DNA of 64,000 nucleotides from Pseudomonas yamanorum (GCF_013386765.1 NZ_JACARE010000009.1:1-64000); one strand, 5' to 3'. Counted from the first letter of the stretch, positions 27,722 to 36,999 are shown. The notes: generated by a model not told the origin, from the letters alone. Program-made: numbers and translations.

Positions 27722-27753
27722 CGCAAAGGGACAGCGCTCTCGTGCCCTTTGCG
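27722..27753 (-). terminator. Hairpin between gabD and gabT
   Basis: CGCAAAGGG pairs with CCCTTTGCG across a 14-base loop, after the gabD stop. It may reduce readthrough into gabT or stabilise the gabD message; there is no long T-run on the minus strand. Confidence 0.5.
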
Positions 27754-27776
27754 TTTGCAGCAATCCTTTACCCGGC

Positions 27777-29219
27777 TTAGATGCCCAGGCAGAGGTATTT
27801 GATTTCCAGGTAGTCTTCGATCCCGTACTTGGAACCTTCACGGCCCAGGCCCGAAGCCTTGATGCCGCCGAACGGCGCCACTTCGTTGGAGATCAACCCG
27901 GTGTTGACGCCGACCATGCCGTATTCCAGGGCTTCAGCCACACGGAACACACGGCCCAGGTCGCGAGCATAGAAGTAGGAAGCCAGGCCGAACTCGGTGT
28001 CGTTGGACATCGCGATCACTTCGGCTTCGTCTTTGAAGCGGAACAGCGGCGCCAGTGGGCCGAAGGTTTCTTCCTTGGCGACGGCGGCGTCTTTCGGCAC
28101 GTTGACCAGGATGGTCGGCTCGAAGAAGTTGCCTTCCATCACCTTGCCGCCGGCCAGCAGGGTTGCGCCTTTGCTCAGGGCATCCGCGATGTGCTCCTGA
28201 ACCTTGGCTACCGCTTTCTCGTCGATCAGCGGGCCAGTGGTGGTGCCTTCTTCCAGACCGTTGCCGATCTTCAGCTTGGCCACGGCCACTTTCAGTTTCT
28301 CGGCGAACGCGTCGTACACCGAATCCTGAATGTACAGACGGTTGGCGCAGACGCAGGTCTGGCCGTTGTTGCGGTACTTGGAGATGATCGCGCCTTCGAC
28401 GGCCTTATCCAGGTCGGCGTCGTCAAACACGATGAACGGCGCGTTACCGCCCAGTTCCAGGGAGACTTTCTTGATGTCCTTGGCGCATTCGGCCATCAGC
28501 TGGCGACCGATTTCGGTGGAGCCGGTGAAGGACAACTTACGCACGATCGGGTTGCTGGTCAGCTCGCTGCCGATATCGCCGGCGCTGCCCGAGACCACGC
28601 TGAACACGCCGTTCGGAATGCCGGCACGCTGGGCCAGTTCAGCCAGGGCGAACGCCGAGAACGGGGTTTGCGACGCAGGCTTGAGCACCATGGTGCAACC
28701 GGCGGCCAGGGCCGGGCCGGCTTTACGGGTGATCATCGCGGCCGGGAAGTTCCACGGCGTGATGGCGGCGGTAACGCCGATCGGCTGCTTGATCACGATC
28801 AGACGCTTGTCCGGCTGGTGGCCGGGGATGACATCACCGTAGACGCGCTTGGCTTCTTCGGCGAACCACTCGATGAACGAGGCGGCGTAGACGATTTCGC
28901 CCTTGGCTTCGGCCAGTGGCTTGCCCTGTTCCAGGGTCATCAGGCGGGCCAGGTCATCCTGGTTCTCGATGATCAGTTCGAACCAGCGACGCAGCTTGTT
29001 GGCGCGGTCCTTGGCGGTGAGTGCACGCCAGGCCGGCAGAGCCTTGTCGGCGGCTTCAATGGCGCGACGGGTTTCGGCGGCGCCCATTTTTGGCACGGTA
29101 CCGAGGATTTCGCCGGTAGCGGGGTTGTTGACCTTGATCGTTTGACCGTTGTCCGCATCGACCCAAGCGCCATCAATGAAGGCTTGCTGGCGGAACAACT
29201 GGGTGTCTTTGAGCTGCAT
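27777..29219 (-). CDS. gabD: Succinate-semialdehyde dehydrogenase (NADP) GabD
   Basis: 480 residues from the ATG at 29219 (MQLKDTQLFRQQAFIDG), the usual GabD start; the frame is open 29 codons upstream. Aldehyde dehydrogenase family: catalytic Glu in SLELGGNAPFIVFDDADLD and catalytic Cys in NNGQTCVCANRL, NAD(P)-binding GSTEIGRQL. It oxidises succinate semialdehyde to succinate, the second step of GABA use. The 395 bases upstream to the tRNA hold no gene. Confidence 0.95.
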   Translation of the reverse strand: MQLKDTQLFRQQAFIDGAWVDADNGQTIKVNNPATGEILGTVPKMGAAETRRAIEAADKALPAWRALTAKDRANKLRRWFELIIENQDDLARLMTLEQGKPLAEAKGEIVYAASFIEWFAEEAKRVYGDVIPGHQPDKRLIVIKQPIGVTAAITPWNFPAAMITRKAGPALAAGCTMVLKPASQTPFSAFALAELAQRAGIPNGVFSVVSGSAGDIGSELTSNPIVRKLSFTGSTEIGRQLMAECAKDIKKVSLELGGNAPFIVFDDADLDKAVEGAIISKYRNNGQTCVCANRLYIQDSVYDAFAEKLKVAVAKLKIGNGLEEGTTTGPLIDEKAVAKVQEHIADALSKGATLLAGGKVMEGNFFEPTILVNVPKDAAVAKEETFGPLAPLFRFKDEAEVIAMSNDTEFGLASYFYARDLGRVFRVAEALEYGMVGVNTGLISNEVAPFGGIKASGLGREGSKYGIEDYLEIKYLCLGI

Positions 29220-29614
29220 GTCGGCTTTCCTTAACAGCACCGCGCACGCGCGGAGCGAATTAGAGTTGTTGAAAGGCGCCTTGAGGGCTGCCGTCAGGGA
29301 AATCATTCACTGGGCGCAAGCACGTAAATAGCGCACGGATGGACAGATGTGCGGTTCAGCACCCAGACAAGAGCGTTTGAAATCTCAAACGAATCCTAGG
29401 ATCAATGGGGGTACAGGGCAATAGTCTGTTCGAAAAAAAGAACGAAAACGGCGCATTTGCTCCATTTTTCTGATCAGCGTATTTCAAGCGAGTTCCACCC
29501 CGATGGGCCAAGACGCCCGGCACAGGGCTTCAGCGGCGCGTAATCCTACGGGCGGGCGGGCGAAAAGCGGCATGGACGCCCAAGGTCGACATGGGTATGA
29601 TGTCGCCCGCACAA
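29220..29614. other. Intergenic region between gabD and tRNA-Arg
   Basis: No gene is seen. It must hold the gabD promoter (minus) and the tRNA promoter (plus). AT-rich patches at 29425-29480 are the likely site of the former. Confidence 0.5.
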
Positions 29615-29691
29615 GCATCCGTAGCTCAGCTGGATAGAGTACTGCCCTCCGAAGGCAGGGGTCGTGGGTTCGAATCCCGCCGGGTGCACCA
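29615..29691 (+). tRNA. tRNA-Arg (CCG)
   Basis: 77 bases including encoded CCA. Acceptor stem GCATCCG/CGGGTGC, D-arm GCTCAGCTGGATAGAGT, anticodon stem CTGCC/GGCAG with loop CTCCGAA (anticodon CCG), and T-arm GGGTTCGAATCCC are all present. The integrative element begins about 110 bases downstream, past the tRNA terminator. Confidence 0.96.
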
Positions 29692-29737
29692 TATAGCAGT
29701 CTCGGGCTGTCTCAGACAGTCTACGAAACACCCCAAG

Positions 29738-29764
29738 AAGCCCGCCCCGTGCGGGCTTTCTTGT
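29738..29764 (+). terminator. tRNA-Arg terminator
   Basis: AAGCCCGC-CCCGT-GCGGGCTT followed by TCTTGTTT. It ends the tRNA transcript upstream of the element boundary. Confidence 0.85.
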
Positions 29765-29801
29765 TTCTGGTTATCCATCCCTGTCTACCCCTATAACTTC
29801 C

Positions 29802-29825
29802 CGCCGTGTATGCCCACGTGTATGC
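29802..29825 (+). repeat. Left attachment repeat (attL)
   Basis: One copy of the 24-base direct repeat. It contains the octamer GTGTATGC twice in direct orientation with CCAC between them. It lies downstream of the tRNA terminator, not in the tRNA gene, unlike most P4-type integrations. Confidence 0.85.
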
Positions 29826-29858
29826 TTTGAGATTTCTATAACTGGAGGCATACAGGAA

Positions 29859-31094
29859 GTGAAGCGTACTGAAATCAAACGCCGCCCCTTAGCAGACACC
29901 ACTCTTGCAGGCCTGGAGCCTGAGCAAACAACGTATCGGGAGCAGGACGGGAATGGCCTGTACTTCCGGGTGAAACCTAACGGGCAGAAATCATGGGAGC
30001 TGCGCTACAAAAAGCCAGACGGAAAATGGTCTTGGCTGGGTCTCGGCGGCTACCCGGAAATCAGTGGCTCATTGGCGAGACAGAAAGCAGCTCAACTGCG
30101 TGAAGACGCATCGACCGGCAAAAATCCATTGGTGAGCAAGCAAGCTCGCAAGGTTGCCGACCAGGTTGCTGCCAACAACACTTTTGAAGCGTTAGGCCGT
30201 GAGTGGTTTGAAGCCAGACGCACAAGCTGGGAAGCAGGTACGTCCCGACGAGTACTGGGAGCACTGGAGCTTCATGTGTTCCCTGTCTTCGGTAAGCGCG
30301 TGTACACAGAAATATTGCCCCTGGAATGGATGGAGTTTCTACGCGGCATGGAGCAGAAGGGGATCATTGAACAAATGGGCCGAGTTCGTGCCTTTTGCAA
30401 AGAGATCTATGACCTGGCCCGCGTAACAGGACGAGCCGTCCACAACCCCCTTGAAGGTCTCAGCAAATTCCTGCAATCACGTAGCGCAGAAAACTACGCA
30501 CACGTTTCGATTGAAGAACTGCCTGCACTACTTCGAGCGATCAACTCCTACCCTCACGCAAAGGACGTTCGTATAGGGCTTCGCTTGCTTGCCTTATTGG
30601 CATCGCGACCGAGCGAGATTCGGGAAGCACGCTGGTCAGAAGTCGATCTATCCAAAAAGTTATGGACGATCCCAGCCGAACGAATGAAGCGTCGTCGCGA
30701 ACATGTGGTGCCTCTCTCTCGACAGGCAATCGAAGCGCTTACTGAGTTACGAACACTGACAGGTGCGTACCCGCTCCTATTTCCAGGCAGGAAAGACAGG
30801 ACAATCCCCCGTAGCAACACTGTCTTTCTAATGGCGCTCCGCAGACTGGGATATGCAGGTCGTCAAACAGGCCACGGTTTTCGTCACATCGCGAGCACCA
30901 TACTCAATGAGCAGGGTTTCGATGAGAATCACATTGAGGCCCAGCTCTCTCACGCAAAGGAGGGGATTGCCGGGGTGTACAACAAAGCGGTGTACCTGCC
31001 TCAGCGCAGAGTGATGATGCAGTGGTATGCCGATCATCTTGATGCGCTAGCGAGCGGAAATGTCGTGCAGGGGCAATTTGGAAAGGCAGTATGA
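29859..31094 (+). CDS. P4-type tyrosine recombinase (integrase)
   Basis: 411 residues, starting at GTG 29859 after GGAGG. An N-terminal DUF4102-like arm-binding domain (about 1-95, DGNGLYFRVKPNGQKSWELRY) precedes a SAM-like core-binding domain (about 105-200) and the catalytic domain, with Arg250 (ASRPSEIREARW), His339 and Arg342 (GHGFRH), His365 (LSHA) and a nucleophile in the YNKAVYLPQRR region (Tyr374 or Tyr379). It integrates and excises the element at the 24-base repeats. Because attL is 33 bases upstream of the start, excision changes the promoter region of this gene. Confidence 0.95.
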   Translation: MKRTEIKRRPLADTTLAGLEPEQTTYREQDGNGLYFRVKPNGQKSWELRYKKPDGKWSWLGLGGYPEISGSLARQKAAQLREDASTGKNPLVSKQARKVADQVAANNTFEALGREWFEARRTSWEAGTSRRVLGALELHVFPVFGKRVYTEILPLEWMEFLRGMEQKGIIEQMGRVRAFCKEIYDLARVTGRAVHNPLEGLSKFLQSRSAENYAHVSIEELPALLRAINSYPHAKDVRIGLRLLALLASRPSEIREARWSEVDLSKKLWTIPAERMKRRREHVVPLSRQAIEALTELRTLTGAYPLLFPGRKDRTIPRSNTVFLMALRRLGYAGRQTGHGFRHIASTILNEQGFDENHIEAQLSHAKEGIAGVYNKAVYLPQRRVMMQWYADHLDALASGNVVQGQFGKAV

Positions 31095-31355
31095 GAGCAC
31101 ATACCCAACCCCCCTCCAAAACCGGTGTAACGGGTGTTACTCGTGTAACGCCCATCGCCAAACGCGCGGTTTCATTGGCTTTCACGCGCGTTACACAGTT
31201 GAGCAGCTTAGCGTTCATCCGATGTAACACTGCCCGTGCGTGTAACGCCAAAATCAGCGTATGGCTGCTGCGGGCAAGCGCTCTGCACCCATGCCTACAA
31301 AGCGGCTTTCGCTGGTTACCCGCTTTGAATCCAGGGCGTGGGACTCTCCGTTACA
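31095..31355 (+). repeat. Left arm of large inverted repeat with TGTAAC motifs
   Basis: The first 200 or so bases match, in reverse orientation and with scattered differences, the region 45290-45537 near the other end of the element. The arm holds TGTAAC or its complement at 31126, 31144, 31190, 31223, 31241 and 31350, plus shorter GTTAC copies at 31136 and 31315. An open frame across it (31091-31384) is probably not a gene, because its sequence follows the repeat. The motifs could bind a replication, partition or excision protein. Confidence 0.8.
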
Positions 31356-31376
31356 CGGTACCGATGACACTTCGCC

Positions 31377-32216
31377 ATGACTGATCACCGACCCATCTTG
31401 CATTTGGCGTTAAGCCGGGGACTGCTCAGTTATCTCTCCGCGCAACCGCTCTATGACCTCTGCCGTGAGCAGGTCGCTGACGCCTGCCGCTTGATCGACC
31501 AATGCTGTCTGCGCATTCATGGTGACGATATCAACAAAGATCTCGCCAGCATGTGCATTCAGACGACGATCCATGAGGAGACAATTTTTCAATATTCCTC
31601 CACCGATAGCAAGGCACGCCTTGCGCATTGGGTCCGCATGTACAGCAATTGCTACACGGCATCAGAGCGCGATGCTCATTCTGCGTACATCATGGCTTGT
31701 GCCGTAAAAGCGCTGGAGGCGATAGCCAGCTGGATGCACACAGCCGACCAAGAGGCGTGGTCTCATGTCTCCGAACTTCCCACCGACTGGCCCAAGGATC
31801 TCTACTGCCAATTCGTAGAGATGCAGGTCGATCCGAACACGCGCATTGAGGCGCTTGATCAGTACGCCCTCTACTTGGAACCGATCACGTCCCTACCCTG
31901 CCTTACCGCAGATGAACTGAGACCTATCGCCCACCGCGCGATTAAGAATGCCACCCGCAAAATCGGCGGCATCATCAGCGGTATGGAGCGTAACGAGGAG
32001 ATTAGCGTTCGAGACGCCGCAATAGTTAAACAGGGACGTCACTACCGCGCAGCGGGGATGTCCAAACGCAACGTTGCAACGAAGGTACATGCCTGGCTAC
32101 AGCGTGAGGTCGCCAAACCTCCAAAACAACGGCCTGATTGGATTGCACTTGAAACCGAAAAAACCCTAACTCGCAAAAGCGTTGAGACCATTCTCAAACG
32201 CAACTTGGTGCTGTAG
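31377..32216 (+). CDS. Element-borne protein of unknown function
   Basis: 279 residues that I do not recognise. It is mostly helical by composition, without signal peptide or membrane helix. The basic C-terminal third (from about residue 190, with RHYRAAGMSKRNVATKVHAW) reads like a DNA-binding helical region. It lies between the inverted-repeat arm and alpA, a place where P4-like islands often keep regulators or replication accessory genes. The start ATG at 31377 is the first in frame. Confidence 0.65.
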   Translation: MTDHRPILHLALSRGLLSYLSAQPLYDLCREQVADACRLIDQCCLRIHGDDINKDLASMCIQTTIHEETIFQYSSTDSKARLAHWVRMYSNCYTASERDAHSAYIMACAVKALEAIASWMHTADQEAWSHVSELPTDWPKDLYCQFVEMQVDPNTRIEALDQYALYLEPITSLPCLTADELRPIAHRAIKNATRKIGGIISGMERNEEISVRDAAIVKQGRHYRAAGMSKRNVATKVHAWLQREVAKPPKQRPDWIALETEKTLTRKSVETILKRNLVL

Positions 32217-32317
32217 CTAAAATTTCAATTGGTTTTCAATTGGAAGTGAACTGCTCACCGACGCCCCATTTATAGACCATTGCTCTCGCCAGTCCAAATC
32301 AATCGAGAGCAATACCA

Positions 32318-32638
32318 ATGACAAAGAACATCGCCCACCAGCCCGCTCCACTCTTCCCAAATTTTGCCAGCCCCTTCGACTCCACCAGCGCCGTACCAGG
32401 CTTAGCCGCTCCATTTGACCCCGCTACCACCCTCATCAGAATGCCGCGGCTTGAAATCGTTACAGGATACAAACGCTCGACGATCTACAAGCTTATGCAG
32501 TGCCCCGATAGTGGTTTCCCACAGCCTGTCAAATTGAGCAACAGCACCGCGCGCGGCGCACCTGTTGCCTGGGTCCTTTCCGAAGTTCAAAGCTGGGTTA
32601 AAAGCCGCATCGAAGCACGCGACCGGGTGGCAGCATGA
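32318..32638 (+). CDS. AlpA-family DNA-binding regulator/excisionase
   Basis: 106 residues. The last 65 residues form the AlpA/MerR-like winged helix: RMPRLEIVTGYKRSTIYKLM, then GFPQPVKLS and a final VAWVLSEVQSWVKSRIEARD, the standard pattern. AlpA proteins switch on integrase or serve as excisionase. Its N-terminus carries about 40 extra Pro/Ser-rich residues. Its stop overlaps the next gene by 4 bases (ATGA). Confidence 0.88.
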   Translation: MTKNIAHQPAPLFPNFASPFDSTSAVPGLAAPFDPATTLIRMPRLEIVTGYKRSTIYKLMQCPDSGFPQPVKLSNSTARGAPVAWVLSEVQSWVKSRIEARDRVAA

Positions 32639-32940
32639 AAAAGCGAGTCGCCGACAAAGCCATTTTGCAGCCCTTTTCAGTACTCAGAACAGTCGGATTC
32701 TCATCACGCGGTATGCAGCGTTTTGAACGTTACCGCGCAGAGCAAAAACGCCTGAACCGGGACGTGATGGTGATGCGATGGAGAGATGGGATCTGGTGCG
32801 CATTGTCAGTTCCCTGCCAAGCCCCTCAAGCAATCATCGTCGACGAAGGCCAACAAATCGATGCCTACGAGGATGCGCGCGCATGCCTCGAAGGCGACCT
32901 GTTGCCCTTTGTCTCCCTGCGCTGGGACATCCATGCCTGA
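32635..32940 (+). CDS. Small element protein of unknown function
   Basis: 101 residues, overlapping alpA by 4 bases and so co-translated with it. It has a basic N-terminus (QRFERYRAEQKRLNRDVMVM) and an acidic C-terminus ending RWDIHA. No known domain is recognised. The tight coupling suggests a role in regulation or replication of the element. Confidence 0.6.
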   Translation: MKKRVADKAILQPFSVLRTVGFSSRGMQRFERYRAEQKRLNRDVMVMRWRDGIWCALSVPCQAPQAIIVDEGQQIDAYEDARACLEGDLLPFVSLRWDIHA

Positions 32941-33182
32941 AACGAAAACGCCCCCGGCGGCAACCGGAGGCGTTGAGGTAAATCTACATGCGTGATCAAT
33001 TTATGCCGCATCGAAAAAATCCGCAAGCGATCCACACAGTTGCACTTTCAAAAAACGGGCGTTACTCTCTGGCTGTCGCTGCAAATTCAGCGACCGGGCT
33101 TGGTAACCCGACGAAATCAAGGCGCAACAGCGCCCCCATTACGATTGCAGGCGCTTTTTTTGTGCCCGCAGTTACGTGTTAT

Positions 33183-33305
33183 GGCGGCTGTGCGTGGGAG
33201 GCATTCGTGCCTGCCGGGTTCCTTGATTCCCGGTTTACCAACCTGCGCACAGCTGCCACCCATTCGCTTGGTAACGAACGTGGCAGCTCCTCAAATCAAG
33301 GAGCT
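33183..33305 (+). ncRNA. Structured leader RNA, C4/CI antisense-like, with switchable ribosome site
   Basis: The transcript can fold P1 (GGCGGCTGTGCG 33183-33194 with CGCACAGCTGCC 33246-33257), P2 (AGGC/GCCT) and P3 (CCGGG/CCCGG). The 3' strand of P1 can instead pair downstream (AGCTGCCAC 33251-33259 with GTGGCAGCT 33280-33288). That helix overlaps a third one, AGCTCC 33285-33290 with GGAGCT 33300-33305, which covers the ribosome site of the gene at 33312. The three helices are mutually exclusive. A second copy with compensating changes is at 52557. The fold recalls the C4/CI antisense RNAs of P1, P7 and P4, but this is from memory. Confidence 0.65.
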
Positions 33306-33311
33306 ACACAG

Positions 33312-33473
33312 ATGAAACACGCCCTCAATCCGTCCAAAATTCGCGCCGCCGCTCATCGAGCAATGGCTCTCGCCGCTTTACACGCCAATTCCAGCCTCGC
33401 TACACGCCTCGCCCGTTACAACGCCCATATGTCCAAAGCGCGAGCTCTGGAAGCCGTAGGGGGTGCCCAATGA
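33312..33473 (+). CDS. Small protein controlled by the structured leader
   Basis: 53 residues, Ala-rich and basic (starts MKHALNPSKIRAAAHRAMAL). The ATG at 33312 follows AAGGAG by 8 bases, and that site sits in the hairpin of the leader RNA. Its stop overlaps the next gene by 4 bases. The family is unknown; it may be a leader for the following operon (33470-36908). Confidence 0.55.
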   Translation: MKHALNPSKIRAAAHRAMALAALHANSSLATRLARYNAHMSKARALEAVGGAQ

Positions 33474-33754
33474 GCATGCTCCCAGGCTTTACACTGCCCG
33501 AGGATCTACTCTGCGTCAGCCCGGACGCCGAAGCCGGTCTGCCTATCGACGCCATCACCTGTGCGCTCGACCGTGCCGACTCCGTTCTCATGCTGCTGGA
33601 AGACCACTTAGACGGGGATAAACCCCTGCTGTCCAATCGCGTACTGTCGTCTGTTATTTGGGACGTGCGCGGCACCTTGGGCTTAATCAAAACACTCACC
33701 ATGTACGGTGATGCCTCTTCTGTGCCAATGGGCCAGAAAGGCGGTGCGCTATGA
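33470..33754 (+). CDS. Small element protein of unknown function
   Basis: 94 residues, acidic, probably helical (DAITCALDRADSVLMLLEDH). It overlaps the genes on both sides by 4 bases (ATGA), so it is part of one translationally coupled unit leading to the DUF927 protein. Similar small proteins accompany DUF3077 genes in Pseudomonas islands by memory. Function unknown. Confidence 0.6.
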   Translation: MSMLPGFTLPEDLLCVSPDAEAGLPIDAITCALDRADSVLMLLEDHLDGDKPLLSNRVLSSVIWDVRGTLGLIKTLTMYGDASSVPMGQKGGAL

Positions 33755-34023
33755 CCCACTCCAGCACGCGTGGACGCTCCGAGTTTTCCCCTGCCAACGG
33801 TAACGGCCAAAACCTGTTTCGGGTGAATGCCGGTATCCCGGTAGAGGACGCACTTGAGGCCGTCTCCCAGATTCTGCACCACGCCAATCAACTGATCCTC
33901 GACGCCGCCATCAGCGATGCAGGCGAGCGTTTTAGTTGGCCTGCGTTCTACCTCGGCGAGATGGCCAAAGCGCTGATCGACGACGTGAATGAGGCGTTGC
34001 TTGAGTCGAGGGCCACGCCATGA
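33751..34023 (+). CDS. DUF3077-family protein
   Basis: 90 residues. The segment LFRVNAGIPVEDALEAVSQI followed by a helix and AFYLGEMAKALIDDV fits the DUF3077 family, common in Pseudomonas and often on islands. Function unknown. It overlaps both neighbours by 4 bases. Confidence 0.75.
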   Translation: MTHSSTRGRSEFSPANGNGQNLFRVNAGIPVEDALEAVSQILHHANQLILDAAISDAGERFSWPAFYLGEMAKALIDDVNEALLESRATP

Positions 34024-36908
34024 CTCAACGCACCGGCAACACCTCAAAGCGTCCCAGCTTCGCCGACGTAAAAAGTGCCTCACTGAAGAACATCGACCGC
34101 GTCCTTACTCAATGGCTGCCGAACGGCAAACGCGTCGACGGCGGCAAGGAATATACCGCGCCGAATCCGACGCGTACGGACAAACGCGCAGGCTCACTCA
34201 AGGTCAATTTGAGCAAAGGCACCTGGGCGGATTTTGCCACCGGCGATAAGGGCGGCGACCTGATCGACCTCGTGCGCTACATCGACGGCGGCACCGACGT
34301 TGATGCCTGCAAAAAGCTGGCGGACCTGCTCAACGTTTCCGCCGGTTCGGCGAACGCTAAAAACGCACCGGCCAAGCCCGCAGCGCCGGAGTGGATTGCG
34401 ATCCAGCCGATCCCGGCCGAGGCCATGAACAAGTGCCCTGCCAAGCACCGGCAACACGGTGTTCCGTCCAAGGTGTGGATCTACCGCGATGCACAGGGCC
34501 GGCCGGTCATGGCGCTGTATCGCTTCGACCTGGGCCCGGATGAAGATGGCAAGCCGCGTAAAGTCTTTGCACCGTTGACCTGGTGCAAGCGCTCAGATGG
34601 GCAAACCACGCAATGGCGCTGGCAAGGGTTGCCGCAGCCTCGGCCTCTGCTACGCCTGGATGAACTGGCACAGCGTGCCGATGCGCCTGTGGTGTTGTGT
34701 GAGGGTGAAAAGGCCGCTGACGCTGCCGCTGAACTGATGCCGGACTACGTCGCCACCTGCTGGCCGAACGGCTCCAACTCTTGGCACAAGGCCGACCTGA
34801 CGCCACTCAAAGGGCGCACGGTGGTGCTATGGCCGGATAATGATGCCAGCGGCAAGGCCTGCATGGACGCCATCGAACTCAAGTTGATTGAGCTGGGCGC
34901 CGCTTCGGTGCAACGAATCTCCCTCGACGTGTTCAAGCTCAAGCCCAGCAGAAAAGGCGGCAAGCCGACACTCGTCAAAGGTGGAAAATGGGAAGACGGC
35001 GACGATGCAGTAGACGCATCAGCCAAAGGCTGGACCGCTTGCCACGTAGCCGAGCTGGTGCGCAGCGGTGAGTTTTTCGGCGGTGTCGCTGAGCCAACTG
35101 CGCCCCAAGAACAGAAGGCCAAGGCGCCCGCCAAACGCCCCGCGAAATCGAAAAATGATCTGTTGCCGGGCGGCTTTCGCCTGACCGCTGAAGGGGTTTT
35201 TTATTCCGGCGATGATGGTGAGGCGCGCCCCGTGTGTTCGCCTCTCGAAATCATCGCTCGCACTCGCGACGACAAGGGCCACAACTGGGGCTTGTTGGTT
35301 GAGTTCGATGACCCAGACGGCGCTAAAAAACGTTGGAACATTCCGGCCCGGACCATGACCGGCGATTTCGGCAAAGACGTACTCGGCCCGCTGGTAGACA
35401 TGGGCCTGCGCCTTGCCGGAAGCCGATCAGGGCGCAACGCACGCAATGACCTGCAGAGTTACCTCGGCGGCTTCGATAGCGCCCAGCGCGCACGTTTGGT
35501 AACGCGCCTGGGTTGGCACGACAACGCCTTCCTTCTGCCCGAACAACAGATCGGCTCGCACGCCGAGCATCTGCATTTTTATGAGGCCGGTGCGCAGCTT
35601 CCACCAATCAGCGAAGCGGGTTCTCTGGAGCAATGGCAGCAGCAAATCGGCGCGCTGTGCGTTGGTAATCACCGCTTGGCGTTTGTCGTCTCTGTGGCCT
35701 TTGCGGGGCCTCTGCTGAACCTGCTGGGGCATGAGTCGGGCGGCTTCCACCTCTACGGCGACAGCTCCGGGGGCAAGACCACTCACCTGCAAGTCGCTGC
35801 CTCGGTCTATGGAGGGCCGCGTTTGGTGCGTTCGTGGCGTTCGACAGATAACGCCCTGGAGTCCATCGCCGCAGCCCATTCAGACGGCCTCCTGGTACTT
35901 GATGAAATCGGCATGTGCGATCCACGCATTATTGGCGAGACGGTGTACATGCTCGGCAACGGCACCGGCAAGGCCCGGGCGAACGATCGAGGACAAGCAG
36001 GCCGACAGGTGCAGGAGTGGCGCTTGCTGTTTCTCTCAACCGGCGAGAAGACGTTGGCGCAACACATGGCGGATGCCAACAAGGAACTGAAAGCCGGTAT
36101 GGAGGTGCGCATGCTCGCCGTACCTGCGGATGCCAGCAAAGGCCTCGGCATGTTCGATGTGCTGAACGGTTTTGAGGACGCTGCTGCCCTCTCCGACGCG
36201 CTCAAGGCCCGTGTAGCCAAATACTACGGCACACCCCTCACGACTTTCCTGCACGCATTGTGCGCGCCAGGAGAAATGCTCAGGTGGTCAGTGATCGTGC
36301 GCCGCACGGTGGAGCAGTTCATCACCCAAAATCTGCCCGCCTCAGCCAGTGGTCAGGCCCAGCGTGCCGCCCTTCGCTTTGGCCTCGCAGCAGCGGCCGG
36401 AGAGTTGGCCACCGCCTTCGGCGTCACCGGCTGGCCGGACGGCACGGCCACGACCGCCGCACGGGTGTGTCTGCATGCGTGGCTGGCAGAACGTGGTGGC
36501 GCCGGTAACTTCGAGGGTGATGCGATCTTGGCTCGACTGCGCCAGGTGATCGAGCGATTCGGAGAAAGCCGCTTCACCCGCTGGGAATCTGCCGCCGCAA
36601 AGATCGATGAACACGGCCCACGCACGATTGATCGGTTGGGCTTTCGCAAGACCCTGGAACACGGCATGGGGGATGCACTGCACACCACCAACACCTACTA
36701 CGTGCTGCCAGAAGCCTGGAGGGCCGAGATCTTCAAGGGCATGAACATCAGTGCAGTAAACAAGGAGCTGCTGCAAAGAGGCGTGCTGGAACCGTCCAGC
36801 GACGGCAAAGCGTCGAGTCTGGTTCGGTTACCCGGTCTGGGTCAGCAACGCTGCTACATCGTGAAGACGACTCCGGGCACGGATGAGAGCGAGGCCAGGG
36901 CTGCCTGA
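34020..36908 (+). CDS. TOPRIM and DUF927 primase/helicase-like replication protein
   Basis: 962 residues. The N-terminal part (about 1-110) holds the segment KGTWADFATGDKGGDLIDLV typical of the primase-type zinc-ribbon region but without obvious cysteines. A TOPRIM domain follows (about 220-300, VVLCEGEKAADAAAEL and VVLWPDNDASGKA). The DUF927 domain (about 400-750) carries an AAA/SF3-like P-loop GDSSGGKTT near residue 580 and Walker B LLVLDEIG near 625. Such proteins are the replication ATPases of many islands and of P4-like satellites. GGTGAAC repeats at 45064-45099 are a possible origin for it. It ends a run of coupled genes starting at 33312. Confidence 0.87.
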   Translation: MTQRTGNTSKRPSFADVKSASLKNIDRVLTQWLPNGKRVDGGKEYTAPNPTRTDKRAGSLKVNLSKGTWADFATGDKGGDLIDLVRYIDGGTDVDACKKLADLLNVSAGSANAKNAPAKPAAPEWIAIQPIPAEAMNKCPAKHRQHGVPSKVWIYRDAQGRPVMALYRFDLGPDEDGKPRKVFAPLTWCKRSDGQTTQWRWQGLPQPRPLLRLDELAQRADAPVVLCEGEKAADAAAELMPDYVATCWPNGSNSWHKADLTPLKGRTVVLWPDNDASGKACMDAIELKLIELGAASVQRISLDVFKLKPSRKGGKPTLVKGGKWEDGDDAVDASAKGWTACHVAELVRSGEFFGGVAEPTAPQEQKAKAPAKRPAKSKNDLLPGGFRLTAEGVFYSGDDGEARPVCSPLEIIARTRDDKGHNWGLLVEFDDPDGAKKRWNIPARTMTGDFGKDVLGPLVDMGLRLAGSRSGRNARNDLQSYLGGFDSAQRARLVTRLGWHDNAFLLPEQQIGSHAEHLHFYEAGAQLPPISEAGSLEQWQQQIGALCVGNHRLAFVVSVAFAGPLLNLLGHESGGFHLYGDSSGGKTTHLQVAASVYGGPRLVRSWRSTDNALESIAAAHSDGLLVLDEIGMCDPRIIGETVYMLGNGTGKARANDRGQAGRQVQEWRLLFLSTGEKTLAQHMADANKELKAGMEVRMLAVPADASKGLGMFDVLNGFEDAAALSDALKARVAKYYGTPLTTFLHALCAPGEMLRWSVIVRRTVEQFITQNLPASASGQAQRAALRFGLAAAAGELATAFGVTGWPDGTATTAARVCLHAWLAERGGAGNFEGDAILARLRQVIERFGESRFTRWESAAAKIDEHGPRTIDRLGFRKTLEHGMGDALHTTNTYYVLPEAWRAEIFKGMNISAVNKELLQRGVLEPSSDGKASSLVRLPGLGQQRCYIVKTTPGTDESEARAA

Positions 36909-36999
36909 GGGCCTCTCTGATGATCGAGGTAGCGCCGGCTTCTTCCCGGCCTCGCCAGCCGCTCATTCAACCCAAACCCAATTTTTAGGAACAAGACAG

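Noticed and set aside
29615..29691. tRNA-Arg 3' end as the attachment site
   Set aside because: No second copy of the T-arm or acceptor sequence is found near 46 kb; the only flanking repeat is the 24-base one downstream of the tRNA terminator.
31091..31384. Open frame with repeated TGVT sequence at the left inverted-repeat arm
   Set aside because: The sequence is made by the TGTAAC arrays and recurs inverted at 45224-45565; DNA repeats explain it better than a protein.
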